A stretch of DNA of 27,591 nucleotides, taken from contig JBDSLU010000242.1 of assembly GCA_039916225.1 (NCBI GenBank), positions 1 through 27,591 on the forward strand, in the 5' to 3' direction. Every line of letters begins with the position of its first letter. Position 1 is the first letter of the stretch. Source of the stretch: JBDSLU01 sp039916225 (lineage in GTDB: Bacteria; Acidobacteriota; Vicinamibacteria; Vicinamibacterales; Vicinamibacteraceae). Shown here piece after piece: positions 18,721 through 25,105 of this stretch. Made by a program: the position numbers and the translations under genes. Under the pieces are notes generated by a model. It ran no database searches and was not told where the DNA came from. It was given only the letters and a program-made list of their open reading frames with translations.

Positions 18721-19875
18721 ATGCGCTCGCGTTCCCTGCTGACGTCAGTCGCCGTCGCCCTAGCCCTGGTCGCCGGTGCCATGGTGGCTGGCATCGCCAG
18801 GCCGGAGGCGGCGCAGATCGGCCGCGCCGGTCCGGGCACGACGCGCAAGGCGGCGACGCTCGCGGCACTCACCCGCTTCCCGTTCTATTTCCACACCCAG
18901 CCGGTTCGGGTCCGCGGCCTGGCCTCCGAGAAGGACGGCCAGTTCCAGCTGGAACACGAGGCCGCCCGGGTCTGGCTCGTCCCCGGCGGCACGGGCAAGC
19001 TGCCTGATCCGGGCAAGGAAGCCGAGATCACCGGGCTCTACCTCGACGTCGGCCGGCTCGATCGCACCGACGCCCGGGTCACCGCCGATCTCGGCGGCCT
19101 CAGTCAGCGGGTCCTGAAGCGCGAGTGGCCGGCCCCGGGCGAGCTGCTCGTGGTCATCGTCGATACCGCCGTCGCGGCCGAACCGATGAACGCGCCGTCG
19201 GTCCGTCACGTGGCGCTCGATCCAGGGCGCTACATCGATGCGGAAGTGACGGTGGTCGGCCGGTTCCGCGGCAAGAACCTCTACGGGGACATGCCCGAGG
19301 CCGCCGGCAAGGGCCGTTTTGACTTCGTGCTGCAGTCGGCCGATGCGTCGATCTGGGTGACGGGCCGCCGGCCGAAGGGTGACGGCTTCGACCTGAACGT
19401 CGAGAACCGCATCGACACGGGCCGCTGGCTCGAGGTGGCCGGCGTGGTCAAGGAGGAGCGCGGGATGGCGGTGCTGGAAGCGACCGCGATCCGGGTCAGC
19501 CGCCCGCCGGCCGAGAGCGCGCCCGAAGCGGTGGTCAAGGTGCCGGTGACGCTGCCGCCGCCCGAAGTCGTGTTCAGCGCGCCGACCCAGAGCGAGACCG
19601 ACGTCGAGCCCGGCGCCAAGGTCCGGATCCAGTTCTCCCGCGACCTGCGGGACGACTCGCTCAAGGGCGGGATCGCCATCGCCTACGCCGGCGTGTCGGC
19701 GCCGCCGCCGGCGTTCACGGTGCGTTACGACGCCGGACGGCGCGTGGCGGAGATTACCTTCGCCACGCCGCTGTCGCCGTTCGCCAACGTCCAGGTCGTC
19801 CTCAAGGAGACGATCCTCGGGACCGACGGCCAGCCGCTGCGCCCCTACACGCTCGCGTTCACCGTCGGCAGCTGA
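18721..19875 (+). CDS. Exported protein with C-terminal SbsA-type Ig-like domain
   Basis: The protein has 384 residues from ATG 18721. The N-terminus MRSRSLLTSVAVALALVAGAMVAGIA is a clear signal peptide. A middle region (about 45-265) contains beta-rich segments such as YIDAEVTVVGRFRGKNLYG and GRWLEVAGVVKEERGMAVLEA, which look like two OB-fold-type domains. The last 100 residues (VFSAPTQSETDVEPGAKVRIQFSRDL to the end) match the bacterial Ig-like fold of the SbsA type. An in-frame GTG at 18694 overlaps the OPT stop as TAGTG and would add nine residues before the signal peptide. ATG 18721 gives a better signal sequence. The specific function is unknown. It is probably periplasmic or surface-located. 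Its 3' end overlaps the convergent DUF4126 gene by 31 bp. Confidence 0.75.
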   Translation: MRSRSLLTSVAVALALVAGAMVAGIARPEAAQIGRAGPGTTRKAATLAALTRFPFYFHTQPVRVRGLASEKDGQFQLEHEAARVWLVPGGTGKLPDPGKEAEITGLYLDVGRLDRTDARVTADLGGLSQRVLKREWPAPGELLVVIVDTAVAAEPMNAPSVRHVALDPGRYIDAEVTVVGRFRGKNLYGDMPEAAGKGRFDFVLQSADASIWVTGRRPKGDGFDLNVENRIDTGRWLEVAGVVKEERGMAVLEATAIRVSRPPAESAPEAVVKVPVTLPPPEVVFSAPTQSETDVEPGAKVRIQFSRDLRDDSLKGGIAIAYAGVSAPPPAFTVRYDAGRRVAEITFATPLSPFANVQVVLKETILGTDGQPLRPYTLAFTVGS

Positions 19876-20471
19876 GCGCCGCCAGTTCCGCCGCCGGTCC
19901 GGCGGTCGCGGCGATGGCGGAAGACGCGCACGATCGCCATCGAGAAGAGGGCAATCAGCGCCAGCAGCCCGACCGCGACGCCGAACGCCAGCACCGGGAA
20001 GGCCAGCGCGATCGCGCCCAACCCGACGACGAAGACATCCTCGAACAGGCTCAGGGCCCAGTTCGAGAACGGTTCGGGCGAGGTGTTGGCGGCGACCCGC
20101 GTCGACGCCTTGGTGACATGCGAGACCGCCGCCACGCCGCCACCGAGCAGCGCCGCCGCGGCCTGGGCCGCCGGCGACGACTCGCCGAGCGTCGTCACCG
20201 CGATGAACGCGCCGCCGAGCGGACGGATCACGGTGTGGACCGCGTCCCAGGCCGTATCGACCCACGGCACCTTGTCGGCGATGAATTCGATGGCGTAGCA
20301 GGCGATGGCCCCGCCGATCACCCAGTTGCTGTCGAAGACGGCGAACTGTGGCGGCAGGGCGACCCAGTGGAAGCGCGAGGCCAGCCCGATGATCGCGACC
20401 GTGGCGTAGAGGTTCACGCCAGCCGCGAACGAGAAGCCCAGGGTCCGTCCGAGCGTTACCAGCAGTTCCAT
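19845..20471 (-). CDS. DUF4126-family integral membrane protein
   Basis: The protein has 208 residues and five or six hydrophobic segments. GFSFAAGVNLYATVAIIGLASRF near the start, AIEFIADKVPWVDTAWDAVHT in the middle and SPEPFSNWALSLFEDVFVVG later are the conserved blocks of DUF4126. The biochemical role is unknown. The start at ATG 20471 has GGAG 9-10 nt upstream. An in-frame ATG 15 codons earlier would prepend Gly/Arg-rich sequence and is less likely. It lies 113 bp after plsC on the same strand, separated by a GC-rich hairpin. Its last 31 bp are antisense to the end of the convergent exported-protein gene. Confidence 0.8.
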   Translation of the reverse strand: MELLVTLGRTLGFSFAAGVNLYATVAIIGLASRFHWVALPPQFAVFDSNWVIGGAIACYAIEFIADKVPWVDTAWDAVHTVIRPLGGAFIAVTTLGESSPAAQAAAALLGGGVAAVSHVTKASTRVAANTSPEPFSNWALSLFEDVFVVGLGAIALAFPVLAFGVAVGLLALIALFSMAIVRVFRHRRDRRTGGGTGGAQLPTVNASV

Positions 20472-20545
20472 CACCGCACGTCTCCTTCCGGTGGCCGGCC
20501 CCTCAGGGCCATCCACGGCAGCCCTTCAAGCGGGCCCCTGCTATT

Positions 20546-20565
20546 CGCCGCGCTGGCGCGCGGCG
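20546..20565 (-). terminator. GC-rich hairpin after plsC
   Basis: CGCCGCGC (20546-20553) and GCGCGGCG (20558-20565) form a perfect 8-bp stem with a 4-base loop, 20 bp past the plsC stop. No T-run follows on the minus strand, so it may be a pause or RNA-stabilising element rather than an efficient terminator. Confidence 0.35.
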
Positions 20566-20584
20566 GCGTCGCCCGCGGGGCTGC

Positions 20585-21307
20585 TCAGGCGAGGAGCAGC
20601 CGCTGCACTTCGGCTCGCACCGAGTGTACCAGCTGGTCGCGCTGCCCTTCGTCGAGGCCGCGCGTCTCGATCGGGGCGCCCAGCCGCAACCGCACCGTCG
20701 CCGGGCGGATGATCGAGCTGCCCTTCTTCATCGCGTCGCGCGCTCCCGAGATGGCGACCGGCACGATTGGCACGCCGGCGCGGATCGCCATCACGAAGGC
20801 GCCCTTGCGGAACGGCAGCAGCTCGCCCGTCTGCGATCGGGTGCCTTCAGGAAAGACGAAGAAAGAGCCGCCGGCGTTCAGCCGCGCGACGGCGAGGCCG
20901 ACCGCGCGCGTCGTCTGCTCGCGGTTGCCCCGGTCCACCGGGATGAAGCCAACCAGATCGAACCCGAGGTTCAGGATCGGCAGCTTGCGGAGCTCCGCCT
21001 TGTAGAGGATGTGGAGGCGTGGCGTCAGGCGCCGCAGTGCCGCGAACAGCAGTGGCGGCTCGACGTTACTGGTGTGGTTGACGCAGTAGATCGCCGGGCG
21101 GTCGAGCAGATGCTCCTCGCCCTCGACCACGTAGCGGAGACCGACGACGGCCAGCGCGAGGCGGACCGTCTGGATGCCGGTCTGGAACGGCAGGTTGGGC
21201 CAGTTGAACAACCAGCCGATGAGGATGGTCGGCGGCCCGAGCACGAGCGTGGATGTCGCCACCAGGACCAGGGCGACAGCGGTCCGGAGCGTGGCGAGGA
21301 CGGTCAT
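20585..21307 (-). CDS. plsC: 1-acyl-sn-glycerol-3-phosphate acyltransferase
   Basis: The protein has 240 residues. It transfers an acyl chain to lysophosphatidate to make phosphatidate. An N-terminal hydrophobic anchor spans about 10-34. Acyltransferase block I reads YCVNHTSNVEPP (74-85): the catalytic His78 is present, but the usual Asp of the HX4D dyad is Glu83. Block II is YKAELRKLPILNLGFDLVGFIPVDRGN, block III is VFPEGTRSQ (151-159), and block IV is GVPIVPVAI. These make the family assignment firm even with the Glu replacement. The ATG 21307 follows the carD terminator hairpin by only 11 nt and lacks a Shine-Dalgarno site, so its expression may need readthrough. Confidence 0.9.
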   Translation of the reverse strand: MTVLATLRTAVALVLVATSTLVLGPPTILIGWLFNWPNLPFQTGIQTVRLALAVVGLRYVVEGEEHLLDRPAIYCVNHTSNVEPPLLFAALRRLTPRLHILYKAELRKLPILNLGFDLVGFIPVDRGNREQTTRAVGLAVARLNAGGSFFVFPEGTRSQTGELLPFRKGAFVMAIRAGVPIVPVAISGARDAMKKGSSIIRPATVRLRLGAPIETRGLDEGQRDQLVHSVRAEVQRLLLA

Positions 21308-21318
21308 GATGCGCGAAA

Positions 21319-21348
21319 GGCCCGTCCGGAGATGAATCCGGACGGGCC
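21319..21348 (-). terminator. Intrinsic terminator after carD
   Basis: GGCCCGTCCGG (21319-21329) and CCGGACGGGCC (21338-21348) form a perfect 11-bp stem with an 8-base loop. On the minus strand the stem is followed by TTTCGCG. It lies 30 bp past the carD stop and ends 11 nt before the plsC start codon. It could therefore partly attenuate plsC as well as end carD. Confidence 0.75.
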
Positions 21349-21378
21349 CCTCACTTCAAAAGATGCGAGCGGGAGACG

Positions 21379-21978
21379 TTACGACGCGCGAGCGGCGCGG
21401 CGCACGGCAGTCACCGCGACGGCAGGAGCCGGCACGACGACTTTGGCAGCCTTGGCGGCGGCCTGACGCGCGATCGTCTTATTCTTCGCCGACGATGAGT
21501 GCTCGAGGGCTTCCTCGACCTTGACCTCGACGTGCGGCAACTCTTCCCGCGTCACTTCCGCGATTTCGGAGGTGACCAGGAACTTGGCGCGGTCGAGCAT
21601 GCGCTTTTCCCGGAACGACAGGTTCTTCGAGCGGCTAAGATAGCTCAGGCTCTTGAGCACCTCGACCACGTCGAACAGCGAACCCGTTCGCATCCGATCG
21701 GAGTTGTCCTTGAACCGGCCTTTCCAGTTCTGACCGGTATCGATCTTGCCGTCACCGAGGAGACCGTAGAGACGATCGACTTCTGAATTGCCTACGGCCT
21801 TACGTAGGCCAACGCTGTCTGCGTTCTCGACCGGGACGAGCACCGTCGTCTCGTTCGACACCATGCGGAGCTGGTAGAACCCGCAGGTCATACCCATGAT
21901 GGTCCGGCTTTCGATCTTCTGAACGACGCCGAGTCCATGGTTCGGGTAGATGACCTTGTCGCCGATCTCGAATGTCAC
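21379..21978 (-). CDS. carD: CarD/CdnL-family RNA polymerase-binding regulator with basic tail
   Basis: The protein has 199 residues. CarD binds the RNA polymerase beta subunit through its N-terminal domain and stabilises open promoter complexes, often at rRNA genes. FEIGDKVIYPNHGLGVVQKIE opens the RNAP-interaction domain (about 1-65), and the helical C-terminal domain includes DVVEVLKSLSYLSRSKNLSFREKRMLDRAKFLVTSEIAEV. GTG 21978 is chosen because the CarD fold starts at once and GGGGG lies 6 nt upstream. Reading further upstream gives non-conserved sequence. After the normal end of the family (about residue 155) a 45-residue tail rich in Ala, Lys, Arg and Val follows. It resembles histone-H1-like tails and could bind DNA. 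A -10 box lies at 22064-22059. Confidence 0.88.
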   Translation of the reverse strand: MTFEIGDKVIYPNHGLGVVQKIESRTIMGMTCGFYQLRMVSNETTVLVPVENADSVGLRKAVGNSEVDRLYGLLGDGKIDTGQNWKGRFKDNSDRMRTGSLFDVVEVLKSLSYLSRSKNLSFREKRMLDRAKFLVTSEIAEVTREELPHVEVKVEEALEHSSSAKNKTIARQAAAKAAKVVVPAPAVAVTAVRRAARAS

Positions 21979-22315
21979 GTGGCCCCCAGTATCTAGGTGG
22001 TCTAATTGGGAAACTGGCGTCGCTGGTACGCCCTTTTCCTGGGTGGTGCAACCTCGCAAGTATAGCCCGAACTTGGCGAAATCGGCCGAAAAATCGGGGC
22101 GATTTACACCGTTCCCTTTAAACCGCTGGCCTGCAACGACTAAGGTCTGGCGTGGTGCGCGTGTCGTCGCTGTCTTCCTGGCGGAAAACATGAAGGTCCG
22201 GTGTTGTCAAGGCCACGGGCGAATACCCGAACGGCAGAGCCACCCCTGCCTCGCCCACCGTCCTACACTGGGCATAGACTCTCGCCGTCCTGCCGGTCGT
22301 CGAGTTGGAGACCAG
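21979..22315. other. Divergent intergenic region between carD and a methyltransferase gene
   Basis: This 337-bp spacer has no supported gene. It contains the carD promoter and a leader of about 74 nt on the minus strand. It also has an A+T-richer patch (about 22050-22130) and a GGAG ribosome-binding site (22307-22310) for the plus-strand gene. A TACACT at 22264-22269 could be the plus-strand -10. No convincing riboswitch or small RNA is seen. Confidence 0.5.
22059..22064 (-). promoter_or_regulatory. Candidate -10 box of carD
   Basis: The minus strand reads GGGCTATACTTGC, with TATACT at 22064-22059. Transcription would begin near 22052 and give a leader of about 74 nt. No clear -35 is visible, as is common for CarD-dependent or extended -10 promoters. 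The CTATACTT word is identical to the one before the exported-protein gene at the left edge. Confidence 0.5.
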
Positions 22316-22882
22316 ATGCCCCAATCGCCCCTCGCCCTCGCCGCCGCATTCTCGGCCCTTCTCGCCGGATCGGTGGGGCTCGCGGCCGGGCCGTCCGTCC
22401 AGGCCCCACCCAATCTGGCGCCGTACATGGCGACGCCCCAGGAAGTGGTGGATCGCATGCTGCAAATGGCGACGGTCACCAAGGCCGACGTGGTCTACGA
22501 CCTCGGCTCCGGAGACGGTCGGCTGGTCATTACGGCAGCCAAGCGATTCGGTGCGCACGGCGTCGGTGTCGACATCGATCCCGCCCTGATCACCCAGTCG
22601 CGCGCCAACGCCCGCAAGGAAGGCGTCGAGGGACTGGTCGAGTTCCGCCAGCAGGACGCGCTCACCGTCGATCTGTCGCCGGCCAGTGTCGTGACGCTCT
22701 ATCTGCTCAGCGGCGCCAACCTCAAGCTGCGGCCGACGCTGCAGAAACAGCTGAAGCCAGGCTCCCGTATCGTCTCGCACCAGTTCGGGATGGGTGACTG
22801 GGTGCCCACCCGCACCGAGACGATCACCGACCAGCGCGGCACCTCACGGCTGCTGTATCTGTGGATCATCGGCCCGCCATGA
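22316..22882 (+). CDS. Putatively exported class I SAM methyltransferase
   Basis: The protein has 188 residues. The first 30 look like a signal peptide or membrane anchor: a long Ala/Leu/Gly run (LALAAAFSALLAGSVGLAAG) followed by SVQA, though few basic residues precede it. The rest is a compact Rossmann methyltransferase: VVYDLGSGDGRLVITAAKRFG (motif I, 59-79), GVGVDIDP (82-89), FRQQDALTVDL and VVTLYLLSGANLKL. The DLGSGDGR motif matches a family of short bacterial methyltransferases related to Dot1-like enzymes. The target is unknown. The start ATG 22316 has GGAG 5 nt upstream. Its TGA overlaps the next ATG (ATGA), so it is coupled to the HIT gene. A SAM enzyme outside the cytoplasm would be odd. 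Confidence 0.78.
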   Translation: MPQSPLALAAAFSALLAGSVGLAAGPSVQAPPNLAPYMATPQEVVDRMLQMATVTKADVVYDLGSGDGRLVITAAKRFGAHGVGVDIDPALITQSRANARKEGVEGLVEFRQQDALTVDLSPASVVTLYLLSGANLKLRPTLQKQLKPGSRIVSHQFGMGDWVPTRTETITDQRGTSRLLYLWIIGPP

Positions 22883-23325
22883 CCGACTTCGTCCTCGACA
22901 CCAAGCTCCACGCCGACACCATCGAGATCACCAGGCTGCCCCTCTGTCTGGTGCGGCTGATGAACGACCGCCGCTTCCCGTGGGTCGTCATGATCCCCGC
23001 CAAGCCAGCGCTGAGCGAGATCACCGACCTCGATGCCGCCGGGCGCGGGCAGTTGATCGAAGAAATTGCGTTCGTCTCGACCGCCGTGCGCGAGGCGTTC
23101 CAGCCGACCAAGATGAACGTCGGTGCCCTGGGGAACGTGGTCGCACAACTCCACGTGCACGTCGTCGGCCGCTTCGCGAGCGACGATGCGTGGCCGGGTC
23201 CGGTCTGGGGCACGACGCCGGAGCGCTACCGCCCCGACGAGATCGAGCGCACGCTGGCGCCGCTCCGCTTGCATCTCGACAGCGGCTCGTTGCGCCCGCC
23301 GACGCTGACGCCGATCAGCCGGTGA
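22879..23325 (+). CDS. HIT-family nucleotide hydrolase
   Basis: The protein has 148 residues. HIT proteins hydrolyse or transfer nucleoside monophosphates, for example from Ap4A or AMP-lysine. The core motif reads VVAQLHVHVVGR (88-98), with catalytic His92 or His94 in the HVH pair. The first His of the classical triad is Gln90, a common variant in this bacterial subgroup and not a sign of inactivity. Upstream, LMNDRRFPWVVMIP is the usual substrate-pocket region. It overlaps the methyltransferase stop by 4 bp and ends 11 bp inside the convergent YidB-like gene. The natural substrate cannot be read from sequence. Confidence 0.87.
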   Translation: MTDFVLDTKLHADTIEITRLPLCLVRLMNDRRFPWVVMIPAKPALSEITDLDAAGRGQLIEEIAFVSTAVREAFQPTKMNVGALGNVVAQLHVHVVGRFASDDAWPGPVWGTTPERYRPDEIERTLAPLRLHLDSGSLRPPTLTPISR

Positions 23326-23785
23326 TGTTCTTCAGCATCCCGAGCGCTTTCGACAGCTCGTCATCGGGCTCGCCGGTCAGGCGTTCCTGCGCCGCCATCC
23401 GGCTGGTGATCGCCGGCACGAGCTGCGACAGCGTCGCCTTGGCCTGATCGGTCGAGAGCCCGAGCTTCTGCGCGATCACGTCGACGATCGGGCTGCCCAG
23501 AGCCTGCTCGACCTGGTCGCCGGAGACCGGTTCATTGGGCCCGGGGCTGGCCCACGAATCGGCCTGGACGCCGAGGCCGTTGGCGCGGAAGGTGTCGAGC
23601 AGCCCGCCGAGACCGCCCTTCTGCTGCAGCAGCTCCATCATCGTGCCCATCACACCGGCGGCCTGGGCGGGATCGCCGCCAGCCAGGCCGGGCAACTCGA
23701 ACACGTCGCCTTCGGTCTTCGATTCGGGCGCCGGTTGCCGCGCCGCGCCGGGTGCTCCGCCGAGCGGATAGTCCTTGGGTCCCAT
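23315..23785 (-). CDS. YidB/DUF937-family protein
   Basis: The protein has 156 residues. After a disordered N-terminus of about 40 residues, the segment GVMGTMMELLQQKGGLGGLLDTFRANGLG followed by ASPGPNEPVSGDQVEQALGSPIVDVIAQKLGLS and QLVPAITSRM matches YidB/DUF937. These proteins have a repeated helical GLGGLL core of unknown role. There is no signal peptide. The start ATG 23785 has AGGAGG 8 nt upstream, a strong ribosome-binding site. The 3' end overlaps the HIT gene by 11 bp. It is 83 bp after the dgkA-like gene on the same strand and may be co-transcribed with it. Confidence 0.82.
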   Translation of the reverse strand: MGPKDYPLGGAPGAARQPAPESKTEGDVFELPGLAGGDPAQAAGVMGTMMELLQQKGGLGGLLDTFRANGLGVQADSWASPGPNEPVSGDQVEQALGSPIVDVIAQKLGLSTDQAKATLSQLVPAITSRMAAQERLTGEPDDELSKALGMLKNITG

Positions 23786-23868
23786 CGTCGCGTCCTCCTG
23801 TGTGGTCCACCGGCGGAGACGGCCCGCCGGGCATCCGCCAGTCTACTCCCGCGTCGCGGCGCGGGCTC

Positions 23869-24252
23869 CTACGGCAGGAGCGCCCAGAGGCGCGGTCCAA
23901 AAATGATGAGTCCGATGATCGCCGAGACCGCGACGGACATCACGACCGAGCCGGCCGCGATGTCCTTGGCGCGACCGGCGAGCGGGTGACGCTCGGGCGA
24001 GGCGAGATCGACGACGTCCTCGATGGCCGTGTTCAGGGCTTCGGTGATCCAGACGAGGGCCATGGCGAGGACCGCGGCGCACCACTCGCCCGCCGTGAGG
24101 CCCAGCGCGAGGCCGGCGGCCGTCACGACCACCCACACCCCGATCTGAAACCAGGCATTGGGCTCCGTGCGCAGCATGTACGAGATGCCCTGCCAGGCAT
24201 ATCGGAACGCCAGTCGCTTGCCGTGGAAGCTGAGGGGGTGCGGCGCGTTCAT
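23869..24252 (-). CDS. dgkA: DgkA-family lipid kinase (diacylglycerol or undecaprenol kinase)
   Basis: The protein has 127 residues and three membrane helices. It phosphorylates diacylglycerol or undecaprenol at the inner membrane. FRYAWQGISYMLRTEPNAWFQ (16-36) and WITEALNTAIEDVVDLASPERHPLAGRAKDIAAGSV (68-103) carry the family's active-site residues: Glu71, Asn74, Glu78, Asp79 and Lys96-Asp97. The length and the DLASPERHPLAGRAKD block are closer to the Gram-positive undecaprenol-kinase subgroup than to E. coli DgkA, so the lipid acceptor is open. The start ATG 24252 overlaps the stop of the ACT-domain gene by 4 bp, showing tight coupling. Confidence 0.9.
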   Translation of the reverse strand: MNAPHPLSFHGKRLAFRYAWQGISYMLRTEPNAWFQIGVWVVVTAAGLALGLTAGEWCAAVLAMALVWITEALNTAIEDVVDLASPERHPLAGRAKDIAAGSVVMSVAVSAIIGLIIFGPRLWALLP

Positions 24253-24671
24253 GGCTCCTTGACGTCGTGACCCGCCGCACGCAGCACGTCGATCGCGGCG
24301 GCCAGCGCGTGCTCGCGCACGAGGATGTAGTCGGTGTCGTAGGTCGAGATCGCGAAGATGCCGATGGCCGCGTCACCCAGCGGCGCCAGCACCGACGCAA
24401 GAATGCCGGTGAGCGCGAAGTCGATGGTCCCGGCGATGCGGAGGGCCCGCCAGTCGCGCTCCGCCCGCGCGTCGCTGGGCACCGCCTCGGCGTCACGCAC
24501 CAGCGACAGTTCCTCGTCGGTCCTGGTCATCGACCAGAGGCGGCCGGGGGCGGCGCCGAAGGCCCATTGCGGCACGTGCGCGTCCGGCGGGAGCCGGACC
24601 ACCGCCAACTCGCCGGGCAGGACCAGGAGCGTCAAGGAAAGTGCCCGGCCCGGAGACACCGGCGACGTCAT
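24249..24671 (-). CDS. ACT-domain protein (COG3603 type)
   Basis: The protein has 140 residues and two ACT-like halves. The second half (about 75-136) has ALRIAGTIDFALTGILASVLAPLGDAAIGIFAISTYDTDYILVREHALAAAIDVLRAAGH, the core of this family. The first half includes LSLVRDAEAVPSDARAERDWRALRI. Such proteins bind amino acids and may act as sensors, but no partner enzyme is known here. The start is ATG 24671. A TATCCT -10 ends about 8 nt before it, so the message is probably leaderless. The start region is divergent from tRNA-Leu with only 28 bp between them. Confidence 0.82.
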   Translation of the reverse strand: MTSPVSPGRALSLTLLVLPGELAVVRLPPDAHVPQWAFGAAPGRLWSMTRTDEELSLVRDAEAVPSDARAERDWRALRIAGTIDFALTGILASVLAPLGDAAIGIFAISTYDTDYILVREHALAAAIDVLRAAGHDVKEP

Positions 24672-24677
24672 CGGCGT

Positions 24678-24684
24678 TAGGATA
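24678..24684. promoter_or_regulatory. Divergent -10 elements for tRNA-Leu and the ACT gene
   Basis: The plus strand has TAGGAT at 24678-24683, placing a start near 24690, 10 nt before the mature tRNA. The minus strand has TATCCT at 24684-24679 within GTCTATCCTAACG, placing a start about 1 nt before the ACT-gene ATG. The two elements occupy the same bases, so the promoters probably compete. Confidence 0.45.
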
Positions 24685-24699
24685 GACGCTGCACCGCCT

Positions 24700-24788
24700 G
24701 GCGGCGTGGCGAAACTGGCAGACGCAGGAGACTCAAAATCTCCCGGGGGTCACCCCCCGTGTGGGTTCAAGTCCCTCCGCCGCCACCA
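24700..24788 (+). tRNA. tRNA-Leu (anticodon CAA), CCA encoded
   Basis: The acceptor stem pairs GGCGGCG (24700-24706) with CGCCGCC (24778-24784) perfectly, with A as discriminator and CCA at 24786-24788. The D arm is GCG/CGC around AACTGGCAGA. The anticodon stem GGAGA/TCTCC holds the loop CTCAAAA, giving anticodon CAA for UUG. A long variable arm (CGGGGG/CCCCCG) confirms the leucine class II type. The T arm has TTCAAGT in the loop, but its stem GTGGG/CCCTC has one T-T mismatch. It is immediately followed by a terminator and by a second copy of its 3' end. Confidence 0.95.
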
Positions 24789-24808
24789 CCCCAACTTCGT
24801 TGGGGTGG
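24786..24808 (+). terminator. Terminator of tRNA-Leu, starting in its CCA end
   Basis: CCACCCCAA (24786-24794) and TTGGGGTGG (24800-24808) form a 9-bp stem closed by a CTTCG loop, a very stable tetraloop-like hairpin. It begins at the tRNA CCA. Only TTGG follows, so the T-run is weak. Confidence 0.6.
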
Positions 24809-25105
24809 TTGGCAGCGGTCGTCCTTAGCCTCCGCGCTCCGGCCTGCGGCCTCGCGCCGGAGGTCACGTCCCTCCGCCGCCACCACCAATTTTGGGTGGG
24901 ATTTTGCCGACGAATCATTTCGCGCGGCCAGCGCCAGGATCAGATACCGCCAGCGGGGGGCCGGCCGGGGGAGAGCCCGAATGGGGCGGACGACAACGGC
25001 GACCCGGGCGGCGCCCTGAACGCGACACTGCGGGCGTGACCGAACCGCACAGCTACGCCGCGGCACGGGCGTCTGTTAACCTCCGCCGACACCCGCCGGA
25101 CACAC
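24809..25105. other. Gene-poor stretch after tRNA-Leu
   Basis: No gene is supported in this region of about 300 bp. It contains an inverted repeat CTCCGGC/GCCGGAG (24837-24843 and 24856-24862), the duplicated tRNA end (24868-24887), a second small hairpin with ATTTT after it (24883-24905), and then GC-rich sequence with no clear motif up to the methyltransferase start at 25106. Short open frames here lack ribosome-binding sites and family features. Confidence 0.5.
24868..24887 (+). repeat. Exact 20-bp copy of the tRNA-Leu 3' end
   Basis: Positions 24868-24887 are identical to 24771-24790, which cover the T-arm 3' strand, the acceptor 3' strand, discriminator and CCA. Identity extends a few bases further upstream with one mismatch. 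The copy is 97 bp downstream and is followed by its own CCACC/GGTGG hairpin and ATTTT. It looks like the scar of a tRNA-targeted insertion and deletion or of a partial tRNA duplication. No integrase gene is present. Confidence 0.85.

Noticed and set aside
22879..23325. HIT protein with a lost catalytic His (Gln90)
   Set aside because: The QLHVHVV form is common in bacterial HIT hydrolases and keeps the catalytic His, so it is not evidence of inactivation.
23847..23864. GC-rich palindrome between the DgkA-like and YidB-like genes as terminator
   Set aside because: The CCCGCG/CGCGGG stem is short and no T-run follows in either direction.
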